Assembly: GCF_024198255.1 (NCBI RefSeq)
Contig: NZ_JAJVKW010000004.1
Span: forward strand, 744,001 to 808,000
Origin: Myxococcus guangdongensis
GTDB taxonomy: Bacteria; Myxococcota; Myxococcia; Myxococcales; Myxococcaceae
Length of the DNA stretch: 64,000 bases
Direction of reading: 5' to 3'
Position numbers and translations under genes: made by a program. The notes beneath the pieces were generated by a model, which saw only the letters and a program-made list of their open reading frames with translations, did no database searches and was not told the DNA's origin. Of the stretch, positions 28,005 to 35,903 are shown one piece after another (position 1 is the stretch's first letter; each line of letters opens with the position of its first letter).

Positions 28005-31000
28005 ATGGCAACTGAAGGCGGCAAGGGCGCGGCGCCCACGGGCGAGGTGGCGCTAGAGGGGGGCAGCTACGAGGTCATCCGGACGCGACTGCTCGCGCAG
28101 GCGGAGGCGCTGGGCACCAAGGCGGCGGACCTCAACGCGCGGCGCAAGGCGTTCTTCGGTGGCACGGAGCTGGCCGTCACCGGCAACGAGCGCGTGCGCA
28201 CCGAGAACAACTGCGTGGCGCGCGACATCGTCAGCGTCGGCAAGTACCTGCTCTTCGGCTACAACGTCTTCATCGGGCTGAAGAAGGAGACGTCCGTCGC
28301 GGACGTGTTCTCGCTGCACCGCTTCGAGAAGACGGCGGACGGGTTCGACTTGTCCGCGGTGCCGCACACGGAAGGCGGCGGCTTCCTGGCGGACCCGCGC
28401 TTCATCAAGGACTTCAGCGAGCTGTACCGCTACTACAAGGACGCGAAGCTGCAGCAGCTGCGGCGCAAGGACGCGCGCCTGCTGGCGGTGTTCAAGACGG
28501 GCCAGTCCGCGCGCGACCTGAAGGTCTTCCGCTTCAGCCTGGACACGGACGGCAACGCCACCTACGTCGACAACCAGGGTGACAAGGACCACACCTTCCC
28601 GCCGTCGCACGACTTCGAGTGGACGGTGGCCACGCGCGAGAACTACGTGCTGGGCACCCACCCGCACGTCAATGTGCTGGACCAGGTCTTCGTGGAGACG
28701 GTGAAGGGGGACCTCACCGTCAAGGTGGAGGACAACACGTCCTCGGGCCTGGGCATCTACAGCGAGCCGGTGGAGGACGCGAACCAGTCGCTGGACGACG
28801 CGCGCTTCGCCTGGGCGCAGGTGGGCACGCTCATCCTGCTGCGCGTGCTGCCCTTCCGAGAGAAGACGCAGCGCTACCTGGTGTTCAACTCGCGCACGCA
28901 GCACGTGGTGCGCATCGACGCCATCGGTCAGGCGTGCATCCGGCTGCCCGAGGACCAGGGCATCATCTTCCCCGGCGGCTACTACCTCCAGACGGGCGAC
29001 TTCAAGGTCTTCGACGGGGAGGCCACCGGCGAGGGCATGGAGTTCAAGAGCGTCATCCGCTCGCCGAACGGTGAGGACGTGCTCTACGTCTTCCACCAGC
29101 GCGAGGCGGGGCGCTACCTGCTCTTCCCGTACAACCTGGTGCGCAAGGAGGTGCAGAACCCGCTGGTGTGCAACGGGTACAGCCTCTTCGCTGACGGCGG
29201 GCTGGTGGTGTTCCGCGAGACGTCGGCGGACCCCACGCGCGTGCACCCGATGCAGGTGTGGCAGACGCCCTTCGTATCGGACGAGCACGCGGCGGCGACA
29301 CCCGCGGCGCCCGGCTACCTGGGCAAGGTGGGCAACGCGGAGCTGGTGCGCGGCATCTCCGACTCGCTGACGCTCCATCGCATCGCGAAGACGGACAAGC
29401 CCAGCCGCCGCACCTACGAGGACCTGGTCGCCGCGGCCACGCGCGCGCTGGACGCGTACTACTGGCTGGGCCACGCGGAGACGGGGCTCCAGGAGCCCAT
29501 CGAGACGCTGCGGCGCACCTCCGAGCTCATCATCGACGAGTTCGAGAAGGTGCTCGCCCTCCAGAAGCGCGCCACGGAGGCGCTGTCGGAGGCGGAGAAG
29601 GCGCAGGCGAAGCTGCTGTCGCGCGTGCGGCCGGAGCTGCTCACCACCGCCGAGGAGTTCATGCTGGTGCTGGCGGAGCTGCGCCAGCAGCGCGGGCACC
29701 TGATCACGCTCAAGGACATCCGCTACATGGACCTGGGGCGGGTGGACGCCCTGGAGAAGGCGGTGGTGGAGGCGTCCGATTCCACCAGCACCGCGTGCGT
29801 GGAGTTCCTCCAGAAGGGGGAGGCGCTCGAGCCGCTGGCGGCGCGCCTGGACGAACTGCTCGCGAAGCTGGAGCCGGTGCAGACGACGGTGGAGCTGCAG
29901 CCGCTGGGCGAGGACATCGAGAAGACGGCCCAGGGCCTCACCGTGCTGGGCGAGGTGGTGGGTGGGCTCCAGGTGGGAGACCCGCTCGCGCGCGCCCGCA
30001 TCCTGGAGGGCATCTCCGAGCTGTTCGGCCGGCTCAACCGCGTGCGCGCGAGCCTGGCCGCCAAGCGCAAGGAGCTGTCCGGCCGCGAGAAGCGCGCGGA
30101 GTTCGGCGCCCAGTTCAAGCTGCTCGGGCAGGCGATTGAAAACGCGCTGGCCCAGGCGGACGTGCCGGAGAAGTGCGACGAGGGTCTGTCGCGCCTCACC
30201 GTGCAGTTGGAGGAGCTGGAGGGCCGCTTCGGCGAGTTCGACGAGTTCCTCGGCCAGATTACCCAGAAGCGCGAGGAGCTGCTGGAGGCGTTCGGCGCGC
30301 GCAAGCAGACGCTGGTGGACGAGCGGCAGCGCCGCGCGCAGAGCATCTTCGGCGCGGCGGAGCGCATCCTCCAGGGCGTGCAGCGCCGCTCCAAGGCGTT
30401 CAAGTCGGACGACGAGCTCAACGCGTACTTCGCCACCGACGCGATGATCCTCAAGCTGCGGCAGCTCTCCGAGCAGCTGATGGCGCTGCAGGACAGCGTG
30501 CGCTCGGACGAGGTGCAGTCGCGGCTGAAGTCCGCCAAGCAGGACGCCCTGCGCGCGCTGCGCGACAAGCAGGACCTGTTCGCGGACGGCGACAACCTCA
30601 TCAAGCTGGGGACCTACCGCTTCAACGTCAACACGCAGCCGCTCGACCTGACGTTGGTGCCGCGCGACGGCGCGCTGTACCTGCAGCTCACCGGCTCCGA
30701 CTACGCGCAGAAGCTGGAGGACCCGGCGCTGCTCGAGCAGAAGGACCTGTGGGACCAGCACCTGGTCTCCGAGACGCGCGAGGTGTACCGCGCCGAGTAC
30801 CTGGCCGCGTGCATCCTCGCCGACGCGGAGGAGGGCAAGAACGGGCTGTCCCTGACGGGCCTGCACGCGGCGGTGATGGGCGGGACGCTGCTGGAGCCGG
30901 TGCGTGCGTACGCCGCGGACCGGTTCGACGAGGGCTACGAGCGCGGCGTGCACGACGTGGATACGGCCGCCGTGCTGGAGAAGCTCCTGGCGCTGCACCA

Positions 31001-33506
31001 GGGCGCGGGCCTCTTGCGCTTCGCTCCGGCACCTCGCGCCTGGGCGGCGCTGTACTGGGCCTTCGACACCGAGGAGGCGTCGCGGGCGCTCCTGCACCGT
31101 CGGGCGCGCAGCCTCGCGCGGCTGCGGCAGACGTTCTCCGCGGCGGGCGGCCTGCACGAGCTGGGCATGGCGCTGGGCGAGGCGGTGGGGGCGTTCCTGA
31201 AGGCGCAGGGGCTGGCGCTCTCGCCGGCGGAGGCGCGGCTCGCGGGGGGCTACCTGGTGGAGGAGCTGGCCGTGGAGCGGCCCCGCTTCACCACGAGCGG
31301 CGAGGCGCTGGCGCTCAAGGACGCGTTCCTGGCGCAGCTCGAGCGGCAGGGGACGCGCACGGCCTTCGAGGAGGACCTGCGCGGGCTGGAGAAGGACCTG
31401 GCGTCGCGGCTGGACATCGCGCGCGCGTGGGTGCAGGCGTGGCTGGCCCAGCGCGACGGCGGCCCTGGGGACTCCGGGTACTTCGTGCTGGAGGCGGCGG
31501 TGCTGCTGCTCACCGAGCGCAAGCTGGACCGCGAGCCCGCGGGCGCGCTGACGGCGGCGGAGGTGACGAACCTCCTGGGCAGCCACCCGCGCATCCAGGA
31601 CCGCAAGCTGGCCCTGCGCCTGGACGAGTTCCTCGCGCGCCTGGGCGAGTTCCGGCAGCTGCGCGTGCCCCGGTATCAGGCCTACCGCGCGCTGCAGCGG
31701 GACCTGCTGGAGCGCGAGCGTCGCAAGCTGCGCCTGGAGGAGCTGACGCCGAAGGTGCTGTCGTCCTTCGTGCGCAACCGGCTCATCGACGAGGTGTACC
31801 TGCCGCTCATCGGCGCCAACCTGGCCAAGCAGCTCGGCGCGGCGGGCGAGGGCAAGCGCACGGACCGCATGGGCATGCTGCTGCTCATGTCGCCGCCGGG
31901 CTACGGCAAGACGACGTTGATGGAGTACGTGGCGAGCCGCCTGGGCCTCACCTTCGTCAAGGTGAACGGTCCCGCGCTGGGCCACTCGGTGAAGTCGTTG
32001 GACCCGGCGGAGGCTCCCAACGCCACCGCGCGGCAGGAGGTGGAGCGCATCAACCTGTCCTTCGAGATGGGCAACAACGTGATGCTCTACCTCGACGACA
32101 TCCAGCACACGGACCCGGAGCTGCTCCAGAAGTTCATCTCCCTGTGCGACGGCCAGCGCCGCGTCGAGGGCGTCTGGAATGGCCGCACGCGCACCTACGA
32201 TTTGCGCGGCAAGAAGTTCTGCGTCGTCATGGCCGGCAATCCCTACACGGAGACGGGTGAGCGCTTCCGCATCCCGGACATGCTGGCCAACCGCGCGGAC
32301 ACGTACAACCTGGGTGACATCCTGGACGGGAAGGAGCACCTGTTCGCGCTGAGCTACCTGGAGAACGCGCTGACCTCCAACACGGTGACGGCGCCGCTGG
32401 CCACGCGGGACGCGGCGGACACGCACCGGCTCATCCGCATGGCCCAGGGCGAGGAGGTGCCCGCGGGCGAGATGAAGCACGGCTACGCGGCGGCGGAGCT
32501 GCAAGAGATCGTCGCCATCTTCCAGCGGATGTTCCGGGTGCAGTCGGTGCTGTTGAAGGTGAACATGCAGTACATCGCCTCGGCGGCGCAGGACGAGCGC
32601 TTCCGCACCGAGCCGGCCTTCAAGCTCCAGGGCAGCTACCGCAACATGAGCAAGCTGACGGAGAAGCTCGTCTCCGCGATGACGGACGCGGAGCTGGAGC
32701 GGCTCATCGACGACCACTACCAGGGCGAGTCCCAGACGCTCACCACCGCCGCGGAGCAGAACCTCCTGAAGCTGGCGGAGATGCGCGGCCGGCTCACCCC
32801 GGAGAAGGCGAAGCGCTGGGAGGAGATCAAGCAGGGCTTCGCGCGCGTCAAGCGCATGGGGGGCAAGGAGGACGACCCCGTGGCCCGCGTCACCGGGCAG
32901 CTCAGCGGCATCGAGGAGCAGCTCGGCGCGGTGCGCGACGCCGTCTCTCAGGCGGCCACGCAGCTGGCGCAGGGCGCGCAGGCGGAGGAGGTGGACCCCA
33001 CCGCCGAGGCCCTGCCGTACCTGGAGGCCCTGCGCGACGCGGTGCTGGAGGTGGCGAAGGTGGGGCGCGAGGTGAAGCAGGCTCCGGCCGCCGCGCCCGC
33101 CGCCGCGGCCACGGACCTGACGCCGTACCTCAAGCACCTGGCCCAGCTGCTCAAGGCGCTGACGGAGCGCGCGGCCCTGCCCGCGCAGGCCCCGGTCGTC
33201 CAGGCGCCCTCGCAGGACTTCGGGCCGTATCTGGACCAGCTGTCGCGCGCGCTCGCGGCGCTGGCGGACCGTCCGGTGAACGTGTCGGCCCAGGTCCCGG
33301 CGGAGGCGCTGCAGCGGACCGCCGTGGCCGGGCCCTCGCCCGCGGAGCTCAGCCGGCAGATTGAGCTGGTGGAGGGCGTGCTGCTGCCCCTGGAGCGGGC
33401 CTCCCGTCGCGCGGTGCAGGGCGAAGGGGAGGGCGTCAAGTCGCTCCAGGTCTGGCAGAACGTCACCGAGGCGCTGGAGCTCTTGCGCTCGATGCTGCGG
33501 CGCTGA
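28005..33506 (+). CDS. Giant AAA+ ATPase with DUF3686-type N-terminal half
   Basis: 1833 residues. The N-terminal ~600 residues match the DUF3686 'DNA repair ATPase' type: a beta-rich repeat region with phrases such as NNCVARDIVSVGKYLLFGYN and DVLYVFHQREAGRYLLFPYN. A long coiled-coil stretch covers about 500-850. An AAA+ module near residues 1290-1500 has Walker A SPPGYGKTT, Walker B NVMLYLDDIQ and an arginine-rich sensor region. The last 250 residues hold repeated helical segments (YLEALRDAVLEVAKV, YLKHLAQLLKALTE, YLDQLSRALAALAD). The DNA-repair name is a database label without strong proof. Genome context with a flotillin and its membrane partner suggests a membrane-associated remodelling machine. 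The start has GGTGAG nine bases upstream. Confidence 0.85.
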   Translation: MATEGGKGAAPTGEVALEGGSYEVIRTRLLAQAEALGTKAADLNARRKAFFGGTELAVTGNERVRTENNCVARDIVSVGKYLLFGYNVFIGLKKETSVADVFSLHRFEKTADGFDLSAVPHTEGGGFLADPRFIKDFSELYRYYKDAKLQQLRRKDARLLAVFKTGQSARDLKVFRFSLDTDGNATYVDNQGDKDHTFPPSHDFEWTVATRENYVLGTHPHVNVLDQVFVETVKGDLTVKVEDNTSSGLGIYSEPVEDANQSLDDARFAWAQVGTLILLRVLPFREKTQRYLVFNSRTQHVVRIDAIGQACIRLPEDQGIIFPGGYYLQTGDFKVFDGEATGEGMEFKSVIRSPNGEDVLYVFHQREAGRYLLFPYNLVRKEVQNPLVCNGYSLFADGGLVVFRETSADPTRVHPMQVWQTPFVSDEHAAATPAAPGYLGKVGNAELVRGISDSLTLHRIAKTDKPSRRTYEDLVAAATRALDAYYWLGHAETGLQEPIETLRRTSELIIDEFEKVLALQKRATEALSEAEKAQAKLLSRVRPELLTTAEEFMLVLAELRQQRGHLITLKDIRYMDLGRVDALEKAVVEASDSTSTACVEFLQKGEALEPLAARLDELLAKLEPVQTTVELQPLGEDIEKTAQGLTVLGEVVGGLQVGDPLARARILEGISELFGRLNRVRASLAAKRKELSGREKRAEFGAQFKLLGQAIENALAQADVPEKCDEGLSRLTVQLEELEGRFGEFDEFLGQITQKREELLEAFGARKQTLVDERQRRAQSIFGAAERILQGVQRRSKAFKSDDELNAYFATDAMILKLRQLSEQLMALQDSVRSDEVQSRLKSAKQDALRALRDKQDLFADGDNLIKLGTYRFNVNTQPLDLTLVPRDGALYLQLTGSDYAQKLEDPALLEQKDLWDQHLVSETREVYRAEYLAACILADAEEGKNGLSLTGLHAAVMGGTLLEPVRAYAADRFDEGYERGVHDVDTAAVLEKLLALHQGAGLLRFAPAPRAWAALYWAFDTEEASRALLHRRARSLARLRQTFSAAGGLHELGMALGEAVGAFLKAQGLALSPAEARLAGGYLVEELAVERPRFTTSGEALALKDAFLAQLERQGTRTAFEEDLRGLEKDLASRLDIARAWVQAWLAQRDGGPGDSGYFVLEAAVLLLTERKLDREPAGALTAAEVTNLLGSHPRIQDRKLALRLDEFLARLGEFRQLRVPRYQAYRALQRDLLERERRKLRLEELTPKVLSSFVRNRLIDEVYLPLIGANLAKQLGAAGEGKRTDRMGMLLLMSPPGYGKTTLMEYVASRLGLTFVKVNGPALGHSVKSLDPAEAPNATARQEVERINLSFEMGNNVMLYLDDIQHTDPELLQKFISLCDGQRRVEGVWNGRTRTYDLRGKKFCVVMAGNPYTETGERFRIPDMLANRADTYNLGDILDGKEHLFALSYLENALTSNTVTAPLATRDAADTHRLIRMAQGEEVPAGEMKHGYAAAELQEIVAIFQRMFRVQSVLLKVNMQYIASAAQDERFRTEPAFKLQGSYRNMSKLTEKLVSAMTDAELERLIDDHYQGESQTLTTAAEQNLLKLAEMRGRLTPEKAKRWEEIKQGFARVKRMGGKEDDPVARVTGQLSGIEEQLGAVRDAVSQAATQLAQGAQAEEVDPTAEALPYLEALRDAVLEVAKVGREVKQAPAAAPAAAATDLTPYLKHLAQLLKALTERAALPAQAPVVQAPSQDFGPYLDQLSRALAALADRPVNVSAQVPAEALQRTAVAGPSPAELSRQIELVEGVLLPLERASRRAVQGEGEGVKSLQVWQNVTEALELLRSMLRR

Positions 33507-33513
33507 GGGTTGG

Positions 33514-33540
33514 CCGGGGCTCGCTTCGGGCGAGCCTCGG
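33514..33540. terminator. Hairpin between the convergent ATPase and expansin genes
   Basis: An 11-bp stem with one G-T wobble (33514-33524 with 33530-33540) closes the loop TTCGG. It lies in the 50-base gap between the two stop codons and can serve both directions. No U-tract. Confidence 0.55.
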
Positions 33541-33556
33541 TCCGGGGGGCTTCGGG

Positions 33557-34258
33557 TCAGCGGAACTGGTGGGTGCCGCGCACGCTGTCGTCGTCGAGGA
33601 CGCGGGGGAGGGTGTCCTCCACCTGGTCTCCGGTGGAGGACGTCACGCGCACGCTGAACGAGCCCTCGCCCATGCCGCCCTCCTCGACGAAGTAGTTGTA
33701 GTCCTGGCGGGGCACGTTCTTCCACGCGCCGTCGCCGCGTCGCCACTCCAGCTTGGTGATGGGCTGCCGGTGGTTGCGGACCTGGATGGCGGTCCACCAC
33801 GGGTTGCTGCCGTTCTTGAAGTGGTACTCCAGGTTCCCGGCGACGTCGCAGGAGACCACCTTCCAGGTGATGTCCACGCGGCCCAGCCGCATCTCGGCGA
33901 TCTTGGCGAAGGCCTCGCGGCTCAGGTCCAGGTGGCCCGCGTCGCATTCGGGGCAGCGGTCGACGATGCGCACGCGCACCGAGCCGCTGGGGCCCTGGAT
34001 GTCCACGCATTGCCCACAGGCGGCGCTGTTGGCGTACTGGGGCGTGTTCATCGCCGCCACCATCATGTCGTCCGGGCTGGCGTCGTAGCTGCAATTGCCC
34101 GCGCCGGTGGCGTCGTAGAACGTCGCGATGCCCTTCTGCTCCTCGCCCAGGGGCACGCCTCCGCCGGAGGGGTCATCTTTTCCGCAGCCGCCGCAGGCGA
34201 GGAGGGAGGCGGCGAGGGGAACGAGCAGCACTCGGGAGGACAGGTGGGATGGGCGCAT
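33557..34258 (-). CDS. Expansin-like lipoprotein
   Basis: 233 residues from ATG 34258. A signal peptide ends in a lipobox (ASLLAC), followed by a Gly/Asp/Pro linker. Residues ~40-130 form the double-psi beta-barrel domain: GIATFYDATGAGNCSYD, the ACGQCVDIQGPSG motif, and VRIVDRCPECDAGHLDLS with the conserved Asp of expansins. Residues ~140-233 match the beta-sandwich carbohydrate-binding domain (CBM63-like), with tryptophans in NPWWTAIQV and LEWRRGD. Expansins loosen plant or fungal cell-wall polysaccharides without cutting them, and bacterial versions help colonise cellulose. It is convergent with the ATPase gene and divergent from a lipoprotein gene. Confidence 0.88.
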   Translation of the reverse strand: MRPSHLSSRVLLVPLAASLLACGGCGKDDPSGGGVPLGEEQKGIATFYDATGAGNCSYDASPDDMMVAAMNTPQYANSAACGQCVDIQGPSGSVRVRIVDRCPECDAGHLDLSREAFAKIAEMRLGRVDITWKVVSCDVAGNLEYHFKNGSNPWWTAIQVRNHRQPITKLEWRRGDGAWKNVPRQDYNYFVEEGGMGEGSFSVRVTSSTGDQVEDTLPRVLDDDSVRGTHQFR

Positions 34259-34321
34259 ACGCGGCGCAGGATACCGCAACGCGTCCTCCCGGCGCTCGGG
34301 CCCGTGACGTGGAAATGTCGG

Positions 34322-34347
34322 TGCAATGACTTGCAGGCTGCTAGCGT
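34322..34347 (+). promoter_or_regulatory. Conserved upstream motif of first paralogous lipoprotein gene
   Basis: The dyad TGCAATGACTTGCA (34322-34335) followed by TAGCGT (34342-34347) stands 62 bases before the start codon. The same arrangement precedes the paralogue at 35212. Conservation across the duplication suggests a promoter or operator. Confidence 0.4.
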
Positions 34348-34384
34348 GCGGTCGCTTTTTCGCGAACAAGGGGGTCGTCACGTC

Positions 34385-34993
34385 ATGCGAAGCTTCCGAC
34401 GCGCTGTCTATCTTTGTGCGGCGATGGTCCTTCCGGCCTGTGGTGTGGATGCGCCGACGGGAGGGCTGGAGGAGATGCTCGAGGTCCGAGAGGCGGAGCT
34501 GGTCTCGGCCGTGTCCCGAGGGTGTGTCTTCGAGCTCACCTCGGTGGTGCGTGCGGGCACGGTGCCGCCCATCCACGACATCCTCCTGAACCGGCTGGCG
34601 TCCGGGACGTGCGCCTGGCCCGCGGCCAGCGTCGGGCTGGGCAGCTCCGTCATCGCCACGCCGGGCCTGAACCTGGTGGCCAATGACCTGGGCGTGGCCG
34701 CGGGCTTCACGGTGAAGAACAGCTACAGCGGCAGCTCGCCCATGACGGTGGGCATCCGGCACGTGGACCCGGAGCTGATGACCGTGGTCCGGAGCTCCGG
34801 CTTCGCGGTGTACCTGGGCACCGGCAGCGTCTGGCTGGGCTACCTGGCCATCGGCTCGGACGGCACCACGCTCACCGCGGGTGGGACGAAGTCGGGTCGA
34901 CTGGGCAACGAGACGGGCAGTGGCGGCAACTTCGTTGCGACGTTCCCAGACTTCTTCACCAGCACCACCCCGCCCACGGTCGTCGCGTATTGA
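34385..34993 (+). CDS. Small lipoprotein of unknown function, paralogue A
   Basis: 202 residues. A signal peptide ends in the lipobox LPAC (cysteine near residue 19). The mature part has no domain I recognise: an acidic/Glu-rich N-terminus (LEEMLEVREAEL), then a beta-rich region beginning RGCVFELTSVV and ending YPDFF-TSTTP-TVVAY. It is followed 218 bases later by a paralogue of exactly the same length with the same landmarks, so the two arose by tandem duplication. A shared upstream dyad supports common control. Both should be anchored in the cell envelope. The start ATG has AAGGGGG upstream. Confidence 0.8.
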   Translation: MRSFRRAVYLCAAMVLPACGVDAPTGGLEEMLEVREAELVSAVSRGCVFELTSVVRAGTVPPIHDILLNRLASGTCAWPAASVGLGSSVIATPGLNLVANDLGVAAGFTVKNSYSGSSPMTVGIRHVDPELMTVVRSSGFAVYLGTGSVWLGYLAIGSDGTTLTAGGTKSGRLGNETGSGGNFVATFPDFFTSTTPPTVVAY

Positions 34994-35148
34994 GCGACGC
35001 GGCTTGGAGGGCCTGAGACCCCGCGCCCCCGACAACGAACGTCTGCGTCAGCGGCTGCGCGTGGGTCGGACCCAGGTGATCCTCGAAGGCAGAGAGGACG
35101 GGGTCGGAGTTTTCATGACGTGAGCCTGTCTGGGTTGCGATTCCGGGC

Positions 35149-35172
35149 GCAATGGATTGCAGCGGTGGTACG
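35149..35172 (+). promoter_or_regulatory. Conserved upstream motif of second paralogous lipoprotein gene
   Basis: GCAATGGATTGC (35149-35160) is a dyad matching the one upstream of the first paralogue, again followed by AG and a TACGGT-like hexamer, 63 bases before the start codon. Confidence 0.4.
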
Positions 35173-35211
35173 GTGCCGCCGCAGCATTCATTGACCGGAG
35201 GTTGTCACGTC

Positions 35212-35820
35212 ATGGGGTTCTTCAAAAAGTCTGTCTGTCTTTGTGCGATGTCGGTCCTCGCCGCCTGTGGTGGCGAGGCTCCCGGGAGCGAGCGCGACGA
35301 GACCCTGGAGGCCCGTGAGGCGGCGCTGTCGTCCTCGGCGACGTCCAGGGGGTGCACCTTCGAGGTGACGTCGGTGGTCGTGACAGAGGCGCCGGTGCCT
35401 CCCGTCACGGAGAACAAGCTGCACCGACGCGCGTCCGCGTCGTGCCCGTGGGCCGCGGCGAGCCTGTCCTTGCCGTCGTCCAGTGGCTACGCGCCCCCCT
35501 CGCTGCACGTCGCGGCCAACGAGCTGGGCGTGGCGGTGGGGCTCACCTACAAGAGCAGCTACGGCGGCGGGCCCTACCGCACGCTGAGCTTCTTCCACGT
35601 GGACCCGGAGACGATGACCATCGTCCGGCGGGACGGCCACCAGGTGTCCGGCACGGTGGACCTGACGTCGGTGGCCATCGAGCTGGATGGCACGACGCTG
35701 ACGTCCTACGGGACGAAGGCCGGTGTCATCTACGGTGAGGCGGGCACCGGCTCGGAGTTCGTGGTGTCGTACCCCGACTTCTTCACCAGCACCACGCCGG
35801 GCACCGTCCTCGCGTTCTGA
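35212..35820 (+). CDS. Small lipoprotein of unknown function, paralogue B
   Basis: 202 residues from ATG 35212, with GGAGG ten bases upstream. The signal peptide ends in lipobox LAAC. It shares with its upstream neighbour the acidic ETLEAREAAL start, RGCTFEVTSVV, the ANELGVAVGLTYKSSYGG region, HVDPETMT, and the YPDFFTSTTPGTV end. The two have diverged most in the middle. No domain is recognised. The tandem pair, with its equal lengths and equal upstream motif spacing, suggests a small surface lipoprotein family expanded locally. Its role is unknown. Confidence 0.8.
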   Translation: MGFFKKSVCLCAMSVLAACGGEAPGSERDETLEAREAALSSSATSRGCTFEVTSVVVTEAPVPPVTENKLHRRASASCPWAAASLSLPSSSGYAPPSLHVAANELGVAVGLTYKSSYGGGPYRTLSFFHVDPETMTIVRRDGHQVSGTVDLTSVAIELDGTTLTSYGTKAGVIYGEAGTGSEFVVSYPDFFTSTTPGTVLAF

Positions 35821-35836
35821 GCGGGCGGGCCGACAT

Positions 35837-35880
35837 AAAAAGTGGGGTGGAAGGCTCCCCCAGTGGGCCTTCCACCCCAC
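35837..35880 (-). terminator. Terminator between paralogue B and the VWA gene
   Basis: A perfect 14-bp stem (35842-35855 with 35867-35880) has an eleven-base loop. On the minus strand it is followed by TTTTTATG, giving a U-tract for the VWA gene transcript; the plus-strand lipoprotein transcript would use the same stem without Ts. Confidence 0.8.
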
Positions 35881-35903
35881 GACCCCCGACAGCGAACCTC
35901 TCT

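Noticed and set aside
28053..34094. A 2013-codon open frame on the minus strand opposite the giant ATPase
   Set aside because: Same artefact: leucine/arginine/histidine-rich text with no motifs, while the plus strand reads as an AAA+ protein with intact Walker motifs.
34315..34347. A -24/-12 promoter before the paralogous lipoproteins
   Set aside because: GG and GC are 11 rather than 10 bases apart in both copies; the dyad itself is kept as the finding.
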